Positions 1 through 7,489 of a stretch of 8,888 bases of DNA are shown one piece after another. Under the pieces are notes generated by a model. That model was given only the letters and a program-made list of their open reading frames with translations, was not told where the DNA came from and did no database searches. Positions within the stretch are counted from its first letter, which is position 1, and every line of letters begins with the position of its first letter. Source of the stretch: an uncultured Eubacteriaceae bacterium (GTDB lineage: Bacteria > Bacillota > Clostridia > Eubacteriales > Eubacteriaceae); the NCBI GenBank assembly GCA_947625175.1, contig CANQNI010000059.1, positions 1-8,888 of the forward strand, written 5' to 3'. Position numbers and translations under genes: made by a program.

Positions 1-63
1 TCTCCCTGTTGGATTATTCGTTCACTTATGTGTCTAAGCTTTTCACTTAAAAACGAGTCGCAC
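1..63 (-). mobile_element. Probable 5' end of a group II intron inserted in ribF (partial)
   Basis: On the minus strand the ribF reading frame is interrupted after the first base of codon 37, and the foreign sequence begins GTGCGACTCG at position 63 and runs off the window. GTGCG matches the GUGYG consensus that opens bacterial group II introns. The next bases (purine-rich, with UUAAGUGAA at about 50-42 and CCAACAGGG near position 4-12) look to me like the start of intron domain I, but that is recollection of family style and not an alignment. It lies in the sense orientation of ribF, as needed for splicing. Only 63 bases are visible, so domains II-VI, the EBS loops and any reverse transcriptase gene cannot be seen. 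An insertion sequence end is the main alternative. Confidence 0.5.
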
Positions 64-172
64 CTTTTGCTATATCAATTGCTTTATTAATTAGAGACTG
101 ATGACCTTTATGAACTCCATCAAAAAAACCTAGAGCCATAATTAAAGGTTCATTTTTATAATTATCGTTCAT
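64..172 (-). CDS. ribF: Bifunctional riboflavin kinase/FMN adenylyltransferase RibF, interrupted 5' part
   Basis: The first 36 codons plus one base of ribF. RibF phosphorylates riboflavin to FMN and adenylates FMN to FAD in the cytoplasm. The fragment starts MNDNYKNEPLI and carries the nucleotidyltransferase signature GFFDGVHKGH (residues 15-24), including the HxGH motif (21-24) that binds the ATP phosphates. The following helix QSLINKAIDIAK also fits the family. The full protein is about 300 residues; here homology ends at K36, after which the frame reads GATRF and stops at 47-49. The adenylyltransferase core and the whole riboflavin kinase domain are missing from this window. The ATG at 170-172 lies 5 bases after the upstream acetyltransferase stop with only a weak ribosome binding site, so translation is probably coupled. 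Whether the gene is dead or restored by splicing depends on the inserted element. Confidence 0.85.
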
Positions 173-177
173 TGTAT

Positions 178-717
178 TTAGATTAGATCTTTTTCAAACA
201 TTATAAATCTTGTTTCATCAGTTTCATCATAATGAAGTTCTGCCTGGCCAAGATTTTTATAATCATTATTTTCATAGAAATGAACTGCTGGAATATTAGA
301 ATAAATAGTATCAAGATGAATAGATTTAAAACCATTTTCTAAAGCATATTCTTCAATTAAATTAATAAATTTTTTTCCAATACCTTGGCCTCTTAAATTT
401 TCCTTTACAGCAAAAGTATGAATAGTTAAGATTTCACTTTCATCTAATTCAGGTTGAGACCAGTTAATTTTTTGATAATCTTTTATTCTATCTATATTCA
501 AAACTGAGGAACCAATTATAGAACCATCTTGAATAAGAATAAATAATTCCTTTGATCTAGCCTTATCTTCAAGATAATTAAAATCAGGATAAACTCCTTT
601 AGTCCATTTCGGGTAATTAACAGTTTTATCCATACTATCTAAAAGATCATTATATAGTTTTAAAACGTCATTTATTTCAGATAGCTTAGCATTTCTTATT
701 CTTAAATTATCTTTCAA
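178..717 (-). CDS. GNAT family N-acetyltransferase
   Basis: A 179-residue soluble protein of the GNAT superfamily, which transfers an acetyl group from acetyl-CoA to an amine. The acetyl-CoA pyrophosphate-binding motif A is visible as VKENLRGQGIGKK (104-116), with the R/Q-x-x-G-x-G core at 109-114. The C-terminal motif NIPAVHFYENNDYKNLG (141-157) is the usual motif B with the conserved tyrosine of the family at 148. The N-terminal IRNAKLSEINDVLKLYN is a typical beta1-alpha1 start. The segment NYPKWTKGVYP (34-44) is a pattern I associate with clostridial members of unknown substrate. The start codon is TTG (715-717), with GGTGA about 5 bases upstream; there is no ATG that would keep the first strand. 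It begins 11 bases after truB and ends 5 bases before ribF. A GNAT gene is not a standard member of this operon and the substrate cannot be inferred. Confidence 0.85.
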   Translation of the reverse strand: MKDNLRIRNAKLSEINDVLKLYNDLLDSMDKTVNYPKWTKGVYPDFNYLEDKARSKELFILIQDGSIIGSSVLNIDRIKDYQKINWSQPELDESEILTIHTFAVKENLRGQGIGKKFINLIEEYALENGFKSIHLDTIYSNIPAVHFYENNDYKNLGQAELHYDETDETRFIMFEKDLI

Positions 718-728
718 GGAATCACCAG

Positions 729-1634
729 TTATGTATTTAGCATTTTCTTTGGTTGAATATAAATTGAACTATTATCTCCTAATTGTTTAATACCAATTGC
801 TTTTAATTTTCCATTTAAGGTCAAAGCAACATTCTCGCCAATCTCAATTTCATTTAAATTTGTATTAACGTCAGGAGAAAATAGTTTATTTCCATTAATT
901 AAAAACTTCTCAGAAGTTGGATTTACAGAGACAACCTTTAGAGATTTAACAATTTCTTCAAGAGGTAGTAAATGAGTAATTATATCATTTATATCTATAA
1001 TATCATTTAAATTAATACTATCTTTTAAATCAAAATTATTACTATTTAAACGTTTTAACTCTCTTAAATAAGCTTCATTGTTTAAAGCCTTACCCAGATC
1101 TCTTGCAATAGCCCGAATATAAGTTCCTTTTGAACAATTTATTAAAAGAGTAATAGAATTAGGAAATTCATCCTTATTTATTATTTCAATATTATTAATT
1201 GTTACTTTAGATGGTTTGATCTCAATATCCACATTCTTTCGCGCATACTCATAAAGTTTTTTTCCTTTAATTTTTTTTGCAGAATAAATGGGAGGAACTT
1301 GATCTATTTCTCCTTTAAATTTTTCTAATTCTTTTATTAAATCTTCTTCAGTTAAATTATCAACAGATTTTTCACTAATAACATTCCCGAGAATATCATC
1401 AGTATCTGTACTTTTCCCAAAATCAATAACAGCCTCATAGATCTTATTTCCATTTTCAATATATGGAATAAGTTTAGTAGCCTCTCCAATACAAATAATA
1501 AGAAGGCCTGAAGCATTTGGATCTAGAGTTCCAGTATGCCCGACCTTCTTTACTTTTGTTATTTTACGAATATAGTTAACTACATCATGAGATGTTATTC
1601 CCTTTGGTTTATTAATTAATAATAATCCATTCAT
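729..1634 (-). CDS. truB: tRNA pseudouridine(55) synthase TruB
   Basis: TruB isomerises U55 to pseudouridine in the T-loop of most tRNAs and also helps tRNA folding. The 301-residue length is normal for the Bacillota form. Visible family motifs are GLLLINKPKGITSHDVV (3-19), the catalytic box GHTGTLDP (32-39) with the nucleophile Asp38, QVPPIYSAKKIKGKKLYEYAR (112-132) and CSKGTYIRAIARDLG (167-181). The last roughly 70 residues have the shape of a C-terminal PUA-like domain ending in a IQPKK motif. The ATG overlaps the nrnA stop by one base (TAATG), and the ribosome binding site is poor, so translational coupling to nrnA is likely. The truB-ribF neighbourhood is standard, but here a GNAT gene separates the two. 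Confidence 0.97.
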   Translation of the reverse strand: MNGLLLINKPKGITSHDVVNYIRKITKVKKVGHTGTLDPNASGLLIICIGEATKLIPYIENGNKIYEAVIDFGKSTDTDDILGNVISEKSVDNLTEEDLIKELEKFKGEIDQVPPIYSAKKIKGKKLYEYARKNVDIEIKPSKVTINNIEIINKDEFPNSITLLINCSKGTYIRAIARDLGKALNNEAYLRELKRLNSNNFDLKDSINLNDIIDINDIITHLLPLEEIVKSLKVVSVNPTSEKFLINGNKLFSPDVNTNLNEIEIGENVALTLNGKLKAIGIKQLGDNSSIYIQPKKMLNT

Positions 1635-2593
1635 TATTCGTTTAATAATTCTTCCATATCTTTTACAAGATTAATTTTTATATCTTCTAAATTACCTTCC
1701 ATAGAAAAACCGCTTGCTCTAAGATGACCACCACCACCATATTTTGTAGCTAATTTAGAAACATCTATATCAAATGGGGCTTTTGAACGTATTGACATCT
1801 TAAATTCATTTGGTTCCTGTTCCTTAATTAAAACAGATATCATACTTGTATCTAGATTCATTCCAATATTAGATAAGTCATCTGATACATTTTCTATTCC
1901 ACCATACTCATTAATTACATCATAAGGTAAGGTTAAAATAGCTATTTTACCGTCATCAAACAATTCAATACTTTCTATTGCTTTTCCATATAATTTAAGC
2001 TGTTCTAAACTCTTCGTTGAATGTAGCCTTTTTGATAGAGGAGCAAAATTGTCATCTTTAGTATAAATTTTTGAAGCAATTTTATGTGTTTGACTATTAG
2101 TATTTGAAAACTGAAATGATCCAGTATCAGTACTTAAAGCTGTAAAAATCGCCTCTCTCATTTCTTTATCTAAAGGTATATTTAATTTTTCTAGAACTTG
2201 ATATACCAACTCTCCACAAGCTGCTGTTTCATATACAAAATTGATATCCCCATAGTTTTGATTACTCTTATGATGATCTATAGTAATGAGATTATCCCAT
2301 TCTGTTTTTTTATCTGGATAAACGGAAAAATCTTTAGTCGAACAATCAACTATAATTAAACTATCATATTTCTCTTTAAGATCCTTATTAAAAAATTTCA
2401 TTTCCGGAAAAAATTTAAGTCTGGGATCAATGGTAGTATCAACACAGTAATCAACTTCTTTACCTAAAGCTTTTAACCCTTTACCTAAGGCAACTAAGGA
2501 GCCGATAGCGTCTCCATCTGGTTTTCTATGAGCCTGTAATAATATTTTGTTAGATTTCTCCAGTTGGTCGATTAATTCTTGAGGAACCTCCAT
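1634..2593 (-). CDS. nrnA: Bifunctional oligoribonuclease/pAp phosphatase NrnA (DHH family)
   Basis: NrnA degrades RNA oligonucleotides of a few bases and dephosphorylates 3'-phosphoadenosine 5'-phosphate, using Mn2+; it replaces Orn in many Bacillota. The 319-residue protein has the DHH domain motifs AHRKPDGDAIGS (21-32; His22, Asp26, Asp28), IIVDCS (80-85; Asp83), TIDHHKSN (104-111; DHH at 106-108) and STDTGSFQFSN (154-164; Asp156). The C-terminal DHHA1 domain ends with the substrate-binding GGGGHLRASGF (286-296). All the expected metal ligands are present. The start overlaps the rbfA stop by one base (TAATG), with an AGAGG ribosome binding site inside the rbfA 3' end. The position between rbfA and truB is the standard one for Bacillota. 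Confidence 0.95.
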   Translation of the reverse strand: MEVPQELIDQLEKSNKILLQAHRKPDGDAIGSLVALGKGLKALGKEVDYCVDTTIDPRLKFFPEMKFFNKDLKEKYDSLIIVDCSTKDFSVYPDKKTEWDNLITIDHHKSNQNYGDINFVYETAACGELVYQVLEKLNIPLDKEMREAIFTALSTDTGSFQFSNTNSQTHKIASKIYTKDDNFAPLSKRLHSTKSLEQLKLYGKAIESIELFDDGKIAILTLPYDVINEYGGIENVSDDLSNIGMNLDTSMISVLIKEQEPNEFKMSIRSKAPFDIDVSKLATKYGGGGHLRASGFSMEGNLEDIKINLVKDMEELLNE

Positions 2594-2988
2594 TAAAATG
2601 CCTCTTCTTCCTCTGGTAATTGTTCACTTATTTGGCCATCTGCCTTAAGTTGATCTAAAATTTGATCTATTTTATTACCATATTCATATGAATTATCTAA
2701 TTTGAAGTGAAGAGCAGGAGTCTGATAAGTTTTAAGACCTTTACTAAGCTCTTTTCTTAAAAAACCAGATGCATGTTCTAATGCTTCTAAAATTTCATCT
2801 TTATCCGAATCAGAACCAATAACACTTATATAAACTGTAGCATCTTTTAAATCGGGAGTTGTATTTACACTAGTGATTCCTATAGAAGAGCCAATTATAC
2901 GATCATCTTTTATTTTGTTTGCTATTAAAAGACTTAGATCTCTTAAAATAATTCCATTAAATCGTTCTAATCGATGAGATGAAGCCAT
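2593..2988 (-). CDS. rbfA: 30S ribosome-binding factor RbfA
   Basis: RbfA is a single KH-like-domain protein that binds the 30S subunit near helix 1 of 16S rRNA and assists late maturation. At 131 residues it is of normal length. The N-terminal helix SSHRLERFNGIILRDLSLLI, the strands IGITSVNTTPDLKDATVYISV (36-56) and the C-terminal segment YQTPALHFKLDNSYEYGNKI fit the family, and the last residues EEEEAF form an acidic tail. The ATG at 2986-2988 follows a strong GGAGG site. It starts 15 bases after infB, the usual partner in initiation and 30S biogenesis, and its stop overlaps the start of nrnA by one base. Confidence 0.95.
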   Translation of the reverse strand: MASSHRLERFNGIILRDLSLLIANKIKDDRIIGSSIGITSVNTTPDLKDATVYISVIGSDSDKDEILEALEHASGFLRKELSKGLKTYQTPALHFKLDNSYEYGNKIDQILDQLKADGQISEQLPEEEEAF

Positions 2989-3003
2989 ATTTCCTCCAAA
3001 TTT

Positions 3004-5421
3004 TTAAAGAGTTCGCTGTATTGCTTGCATTTCATACGTTTCAATTAAATCACCCACTTTAAGATCATTCATATTTTCGATTCCTATACCGCATTCGAAA
3101 CCTTGAACTACTTCACGGACATCATCTTTGAAACGTCTAAGAGAATTTATAACGCCATCATAAATAACTACTCCATCTCTAATAATGCGAGCTTTATCAT
3201 TTCGACTAACTTTACCATCAGTCACGTATGATCCTGCTACAACAAGTCCTCCTGGAATTTTAAATACTTCTCTAACTTCTGATTCACCTAATACCTTTTC
3301 TTCATATTCAGGTTCTAGAAGACCTTCCATAGCATTTTTAACGTCATCTATAACATCATAAATAACTGAATAGTATCTAATATCAACTTCTTCATTTTCG
3401 GCAGTTGTTCTGGCAATTCTATCAGCACGAACATTAAATCCAATGACAACAGCATTTGATGTTGAAGCTAACATAACGTCAGTTTCATTAACTGCACCAA
3501 CTGCTCCATGAATTACATTAACTCTTATTTCATCATTACTTAATTGTTCAAGAGACTGAGTTAAAGCCTCGACAGATCCCTGAACATCAGCTTTTAAGAT
3601 AATATTGATATCAGTAATCTGACCTTCTTGAATTCTGGTAAAAATATCATTTAAATTAACAGAGGTTTTCTTTTGAAGTTTCTGTTTTTCAATTTCTTGT
3701 CTTTGTTGAGCTAATTGACGAGCTTCCTTTTCATCTTCTAGGACAATAAAATCATCACCAGCTATAGGAAGATCAGAAAGTCCAGATATTTCAACAGGTT
3801 GTGACGGACCAGCTTTTTTAATTCTACGACCTTTATCATCCATCATGGTTCTTACTTTTCCATAAGTTAAACCTGATAGAATCGTATCTCCTACATGCAA
3901 AGTTCCATGTTGAATTAATAAAGAAGCAGTTGGTCCTTTTCCTTTTTTAACTTCAGCTTCTATAACAGAACCTCTGGCTTCTCGGTTTGGATCCGCTTTT
4001 AATTCTTCCATTTCAGCTACTAGAAGAATATTTTCAAGTAATTCTTCTATATTTGTACCTTTTTTTGCTGAAATAGGAACAGCTATATAATCTCCTCCCC
4101 ATTCTTCAACTAGAATATTCTGTTCAGTTAATTCCTGTTTAACTCTTTCAGGATTTGCTCCTTCTTTGTCAATTTTATTAATTGCTATTATTATTGGAAC
4201 TTTAGCAGCTTTAGCATGATTAATCGCTTCTATAGTTTGAGGCATAACTCCATCATCAGCTGCAACTACCAGAACAGCTATATCAGTCATTTGGGCACCA
4301 CGAGATCTCATAGCTGTAAAGGCAGCATGTCCAGGTGTATCAATAAAAGTTATGTTTTCATTATTAATATTAACGGTATAAGCTCCTATATGTTGAGTTA
4401 TACCACCAGCTTCACCTTTAACAACATTTGTTTCTCTTATTTTATCTAATAGCGAAGTCTTTCCATGATCGACATGACCCATAACAGTTACAACAGGAGG
4501 ACGTTTCTTTTCTTTACCCGTAACCAGATTATCATATTCCTCAAACATCTTTTCAAAGACGTCTTCAGTTGAAATAGCTTTGACTCTATAACCTAAATCT
4601 TCAGCTACAATCTGAGCAATATCAATGTCAATTTGCTGATTTATGGTAGCCATTGTCCCATTATTCATTAAATCCATAATTATTTCTGTAGGAGTAATGT
4701 CTAAAATTTCAGCAAATTCACCAACAGTAAGCAGTTCAGGAATTTCATAAATTTTATTTCTTTTCTGATCAAGTTTTCTTTCTTCTCTTTGTTTACGATA
4801 ATCTACGTGTTTACTCTTATTCCTCTTACTGTTATCTCTGATTTTAATAGGACGTTCAGCTTTCTTATTTTTATAATTTTTCTTTTTCTTGCCCTGATTT
4901 TTATTCCTTGGAGGATTATTTTGAGCAGGAGCATTCATCTGATTAAAATTATTTCTTCTTCTGGTACGATTCCTATTCTGGTTATTACTTTGGTTTCTCT
5001 GGTTATTAGTTTTTCGTGTTTGAGTGTTTTTACTCTTGGTTTGTTGAGTCTGGTTTTGTTGATTTCGATTATTATCAAAATCGCGAGTGTTAGATTTATT
5101 TTGTCTATTATTTCGATTTCGATTATTATAATGAGACTGGTTATAACGATTATTCCGATTTCCACGGGTATTTCTACGCTGTTGATTTCTTTCATTTTGA
5201 GTGTTCTTTTGAGCATTTTGACTTTCTTTTTGTTGTCTTCTTCTTTCTTTTTGCTGTTGAACACGTTCAGTATATCTTTTTCGAAATAAATTGATTTCTT
5301 CCTTAGTTAAAGTACTCATATGACTTTTAACTGGGATATCTAACTTATTTAATAATTCAACTAAAGCTCCACTTGAAAGTTTCAGTTTTTTAGCTAACTC
5401 GTATACACGTGTATTAGCCAT
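3004..5421 (-). CDS. infB: Translation initiation factor IF-2
   Basis: IF2 is the GTPase that brings fMet-tRNA to the 30S subunit and promotes subunit joining. The 805 residues contain an N-terminal IF2_N helix bundle (about 1-50), a long low-complexity linker (about 52-222), a second IF2_N module (about 226-277) and the G domain. G motifs are intact: G1 GHVDHGKT (315-322), G2 [12 protein letters not shown]3 DTPGH (361-365), G4 NKID (415-418) and G5 SAK (451-453). Domains II, III and the C-terminal fMet-tRNA-binding domain follow to the end. The linker between 71 and 160 is unusual: by my count 63 of 90 residues are Asn, Gln or Arg. The ATG is preceded by a very strong ribosome binding site. 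ylxQ, often found directly upstream, is absent. Confidence 0.98.
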   Translation of the reverse strand: MANTRVYELAKKLKLSSGALVELLNKLDIPVKSHMSTLTKEEINLFRKRYTERVQQQKERRRQQKESQNAQKNTQNERNQQRRNTRGNRNNRYNQSHYNNRNRNNRQNKSNTRDFDNNRNQQNQTQQTKSKNTQTRKTNNQRNQSNNQNRNRTRRRNNFNQMNAPAQNNPPRNKNQGKKKKNYKNKKAERPIKIRDNSKRNKSKHVDYRKQREERKLDQKRNKIYEIPELLTVGEFAEILDITPTEIIMDLMNNGTMATINQQIDIDIAQIVAEDLGYRVKAISTEDVFEKMFEEYDNLVTGKEKKRPPVVTVMGHVDHGKTSLLDKIRETNVVKGEAGGITQHIGAYTVNINNENITFIDTPGHAAFTAMRSRGAQMTDIAVLVVAADDGVMPQTIEAINHAKAAKVPIIIAINKIDKEGANPERVKQELTEQNILVEEWGGDYIAVPISAKKGTNIEELLENILLVAEMEELKADPNREARGSVIEAEVKKGKGPTASLLIQHGTLHVGDTILSGLTYGKVRTMMDDKGRRIKKAGPSQPVEISGLSDLPIAGDDFIVLEDEKEARQLAQQRQEIEKQKLQKKTSVNLNDIFTRIQEGQITDINIILKADVQGSVEALTQSLEQLSNDEIRVNVIHGAVGAVNETDVMLASTSNAVVIGFNVRADRIARTTAENEEVDIRYYSVIYDVIDDVKNAMEGLLEPEYEEKVLGESEVREVFKIPGGLVVAGSYVTDGKVSRNDKARIIRDGVVIYDGVINSLRRFKDDVREVVQGFECGIGIENMNDLKVGDLIETYEMQAIQRTL

Positions 5422-5426
5422 TCCTT

Positions 5427-5433
5427 CCTCCTA
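5427..5433 (-). promoter_or_regulatory. Strong infB ribosome binding site
   Basis: The minus strand reads TAGGAGG five bases before the infB ATG, followed by a second AAGGA. It is the best anti-Shine-Dalgarno match in the window and fixes the infB start. It contrasts with the weak sites ahead of rnpM, truB and ribF, so IF2 is probably translated independently of the gene before it. Confidence 0.85.
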
Positions 5434-5484
5434 TCTAGCTGTTTTGATTAATTCATGTTTAACCTCACCAATCAGCTTTTGAAT

Positions 5485-5763
5485 TTAATTAATAATAATT
5501 TCTTTTATTTCATCTCGAATCTTATTAATCGTTTCATTATTGATAGATTGTCTAAAGGATCTTTCCAGAAAACTCTTTTTTAAGAACTTATTGATGCATG
5601 CTTCATCTTTACAAATATAAGCTCCTCTTCCATTAGCTTTTCCGGTTGGATCGTAAAAGAAATTATTATCTTTATCACGAACAATACGTATTAAATCATT
5701 TTTATCTTTTTTGTTTCGGCATACTATACAAGTACGCTCTGGTCTTTTTTTTAATTTACTCAA
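5485..5763 (-). CDS. rnpM: RNase P modulator RnpM (YlxR family)
   Basis: A 92-residue basic protein of the YlxR (DUF448) family. The B. subtilis member was shown to bind RNase P RNA and dampen its activity, hence the name RnpM; the family is also described as nucleoid or RNA associated. Visible family marks are RTCIVCRNKKDKNDLIRIVR (10-29, Cys12 and Cys15) and the signature GRGAYIC (45-51), with Cys56 nearby. The basic N-terminus KLKKRPER is typical. The start is a TTG (5761-5763) that overlaps the end of nusA by 8 bases and has no convincing Shine-Dalgarno site, so reinitiation after nusA is the likely mode of translation. The next ATG would remove the CxxC region. The ylxR position between nusA and infB is the standard one. 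Confidence 0.93.
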   Translation of the reverse strand: MSKLKKRPERTCIVCRNKKDKNDLIRIVRDKDNNFFYDPTGKANGRGAYICKDEACINKFLKKSFLERSFRQSINNETINKIRDEIKEIIIN

Positions 5764-6973
5764 ATAACTCTTTTATTTTTTCTTCGCTGAATAGATCATC
5801 ATCGTTATCTGAATTATCTTTAATTTCATCTTCAACGAATAAATCATCTTCCAGGATTTCTTTTATTTTCTTTTCTGATTGCGTTAGTTTCTTTGGATTA
5901 GTATATTCCTCTTCAAAATCAGGATTTTTGTTTAATAATTCATTATACTGATCTTGGCTCTTTATATCAACCTTCCAACCTGTTAGCTTAGCTGTTAATT
6001 GAACATTTTTTCCTTCTTTACCAATAGCTAAAGCTAGTTGGTCCTGATCAACAATAACAATTGCAGTTTTTTTATCAGGATTAGTAATGATTTTTTTAAC
6101 CTTAGCAGGACTTAAAGCACTTCTTAAATATTCATTAATATCTTTTGAATAAACTACGATGTCAATCTTTTCATTTCCGATTTCATTTAAAATATTCTGA
6201 ATACGTGAACCTTTTCTACCTATGCAGGTTCCAATAATATCTAATCTAGGATTATTACTGACAACTGCTACTTTTGTTCTAAAACCCGGATCACGAGCAA
6301 TGCTTTTAATATCTAAACCTCCATCGATGAATTCTGGAATTTCTTCTTCGAAAAGACGTTTTATAAAATCAGGATTGGTTCTAGATACTCTAAGTTGAAC
6401 ACCTTTAGGGGTATTTTTTACGCTATTTAAAAAGACTTTAATTCTATCACCACGTTCATAAGTTTCATTGGGAATCTGTTCATTCTGTGGTAATATAGCA
6501 TCAACCGAATCTAAATCTATATAAACATTTCCTCGATTGGTTCTGGTAACTATACCATTAATATTTTCTTTTAACCTTTTACTAAAAACCTCATATAATT
6601 TATTTCTTTCAGCTTCTAAGATCTTTTGCATTATAAGTTGTTTAGCATTTTGAGCTGCTATACGACCAAAATCTTTTGGGTTAGAAGGAATTTTAACCAA
6701 ATCATCTATTTCATAAGCTGGATTTATCTCTTTGGCTTTAATCAGAGAGATTTCTTTATGAGGATCTTGAACCTCATCGACTACAATTTTTGTTTCATAA
6801 ACAGTAATCTCACCAGTTTCCCGATCAATGGTTACTTCAACATCTTGAGCTTCTTTATAATTTTTTTTATAAGCACTCGTGATTGAAGCTTCAATAGCCT
6901 GAATTAAATCTTCTTTAGAAATATTTTTTTCACTTTCAAGTTGATCCAGAGCTGTTATAAAATCTTTATTCAT
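5756..6973 (-). CDS. nusA: Transcription termination/antitermination factor NusA
   Basis: NusA binds RNA polymerase and nascent RNA and affects pausing, intrinsic termination and antitermination. Domains in order are the RNAP-binding N-terminal domain (about 1-125), an S1 domain (about 135-200), KH1 with the loop GRKG (252-255, in CIGRKGSRIQN) and KH2 with GKEG (318-321, in AIGKEGKNVQL). At 405 residues it is longer than the roughly 370 of B. subtilis owing to a very acidic tail (about 352-405, including NSDNDDDLFSEEKIKELFE). The repeat domains seen in proteobacterial NusA are absent, as is normal in Bacillota. The ATG lies 14 bases after rimP, with AAGGA 11 bases upstream. Directly ahead of rimP is a terminator-like hairpin that could mediate autoregulation. 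Confidence 0.97.
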   Translation of the reverse strand: MNKDFITALDQLESEKNISKEDLIQAIEASITSAYKKNYKEAQDVEVTIDRETGEITVYETKIVVDEVQDPHKEISLIKAKEINPAYEIDDLVKIPSNPKDFGRIAAQNAKQLIMQKILEAERNKLYEVFSKRLKENINGIVTRTNRGNVYIDLDSVDAILPQNEQIPNETYERGDRIKVFLNSVKNTPKGVQLRVSRTNPDFIKRLFEEEIPEFIDGGLDIKSIARDPGFRTKVAVVSNNPRLDIIGTCIGRKGSRIQNILNEIGNEKIDIVVYSKDINEYLRSALSPAKVKKIITNPDKKTAIVIVDQDQLALAIGKEGKNVQLTAKLTGWKVDIKSQDQYNELLNKNPDFEEEYTNPKKLTQSEKKIKEILEDDLFVEDEIKDNSDNDDDLFSEEKIKELFE

Positions 6974-6987
6974 ATTTTCATTATTCC

Positions 6988-7440
6988 TTAAAATAGTACC
7001 GCTGGAGCTATTTTTGAAATATCCTTACGATTTAATTCTAATACTTTTTTATCTAATTCTATAGAAATAGTATTATCATTAAAATCTTTAAGTTTTCCTT
7101 GATAAGTCTTTTTTCCATCAACTTTTCTAAATAGTTTTATATCAACAACTTCTTCTAAATTTTCTTTTAAATCCTCATCAGTTTTTAATGGTCTATCAAT
7201 TCCTGGCGAAGAAACTTCAAGTAAATATGATGGTTCAATTGGATCGACTTCATCTAGAAAAGGGGAAAGAGCTCTACTAACTTGTTCACAGTCTTCTAAA
7301 GAAATTTCTCCATCTTTATCAATATAAACAGTTAAAATCCAAGTCTTTCCATGTTTTTCAAAAGTTACATCTTTACATTTATAACCTTCCCGAGTTACTA
7401 CTGGTTCTAATAATTCATATAATTCATCAGCTTTTGACAT
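6988..7440 (-). CDS. rimP: Ribosome maturation factor RimP
   Basis: RimP acts early in 30S assembly, helping ribosomal proteins such as S12 to join. The 150-residue length is normal. The family signature EVSSPGIDRPL is at 75-85, in the junction of the N-terminal alpha/beta domain (ADELYELLEPVVTREGYKCKDV at the start) and the C-terminal SH3-like barrel (about 88-150, ending DISKIAPAVLF). The region SLEDCEQVSRALSPFLDE (47-64) is also typical. The ATG follows GGAG with 8 bases spacing. Translation signals sit immediately after the U tract of a hairpin, so this gene and those after it depend either on read-through from frr or on a promoter in the 3' end of frr. rimP-nusA is a conserved pair. Confidence 0.96.
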   Translation of the reverse strand: MSKADELYELLEPVVTREGYKCKDVTFEKHGKTWILTVYIDKDGEISLEDCEQVSRALSPFLDEVDPIEPSYLLEVSSPGIDRPLKTDEDLKENLEEVVDIKLFRKVDGKKTYQGKLKDFNDNTISIELDKKVLELNRKDISKIAPAVLF

Positions 7441-7455
7441 AATCTTTACTCCATT

Positions 7456-7486
7456 AAAAAACCTCTATATATTCTATAGAGGTTTT
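7456..7486 (-). terminator. Terminator-like hairpin between frr and rimP (possible attenuator)
   Basis: The arms AAAACCTCTATA (7458-7469) and TATAGAGGTTTT (7475-7486) pair perfectly over 12 bp around a 5-base loop, and the minus-strand transcript ends in six U (7461-7456). The structure lies 4 bases after the frr stop and 15 bases before the rimP ATG. It would terminate minus-strand transcripts and is weakly symmetrical, with a T-rich run also on the plus side. Because no room for a promoter is left behind it, it is more likely a partial terminator or attenuator than a full operon boundary. Confidence 0.8.
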
Positions 7487-7489
7487 GTT

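Noticed and set aside
47..172. Short intact 41-codon gene
   Set aside because: The first 36 codons are the conserved RibF N-terminus and the last five are foreign sequence, so this is a truncated ribF and not a separate small protein.
4216..4449. 77-codon plus-strand open frame
   Set aside because: It lies antisense to the IF2 G domain, has no recognisable motif and is a shadow of the conserved gene.
4935..5264. 109-codon minus-strand open frame in another frame of infB
   Set aside because: It is a frame shadow of the same low-complexity linker, with a composition explained by the repeat-like codons and no family resemblance.
4789..5289. 166-codon plus-strand open frame rich in Ile, Leu and Ser that resembles a membrane protein
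   Set aside because: It is the antisense of the Asn/Gln/Arg-rich IF2 linker; antisense of AAT/CAA/CGA codons yields Ile, Leu and Ser. It has no ribosome binding site and lies wholly inside a strong gene.
5646..5951. 101-codon plus-strand open frame rich in Ser and Phe
   Set aside because: It is antisense to the nusA acidic tail and rnpM; Glu/Asp/Lys codons give Ser/Phe on the other strand.
6626..6886. 86-codon plus-strand hydrophobic open frame
   Set aside because: It is antisense to the conserved NusA N-terminal domain, without ribosome binding site or family motif.
7456..7486. Hairpin as a complete operon-ending terminator
   Set aside because: Only 15 bases remain to the rimP start codon, too few for a promoter, so full termination would silence essential genes unless a promoter lies inside frr.
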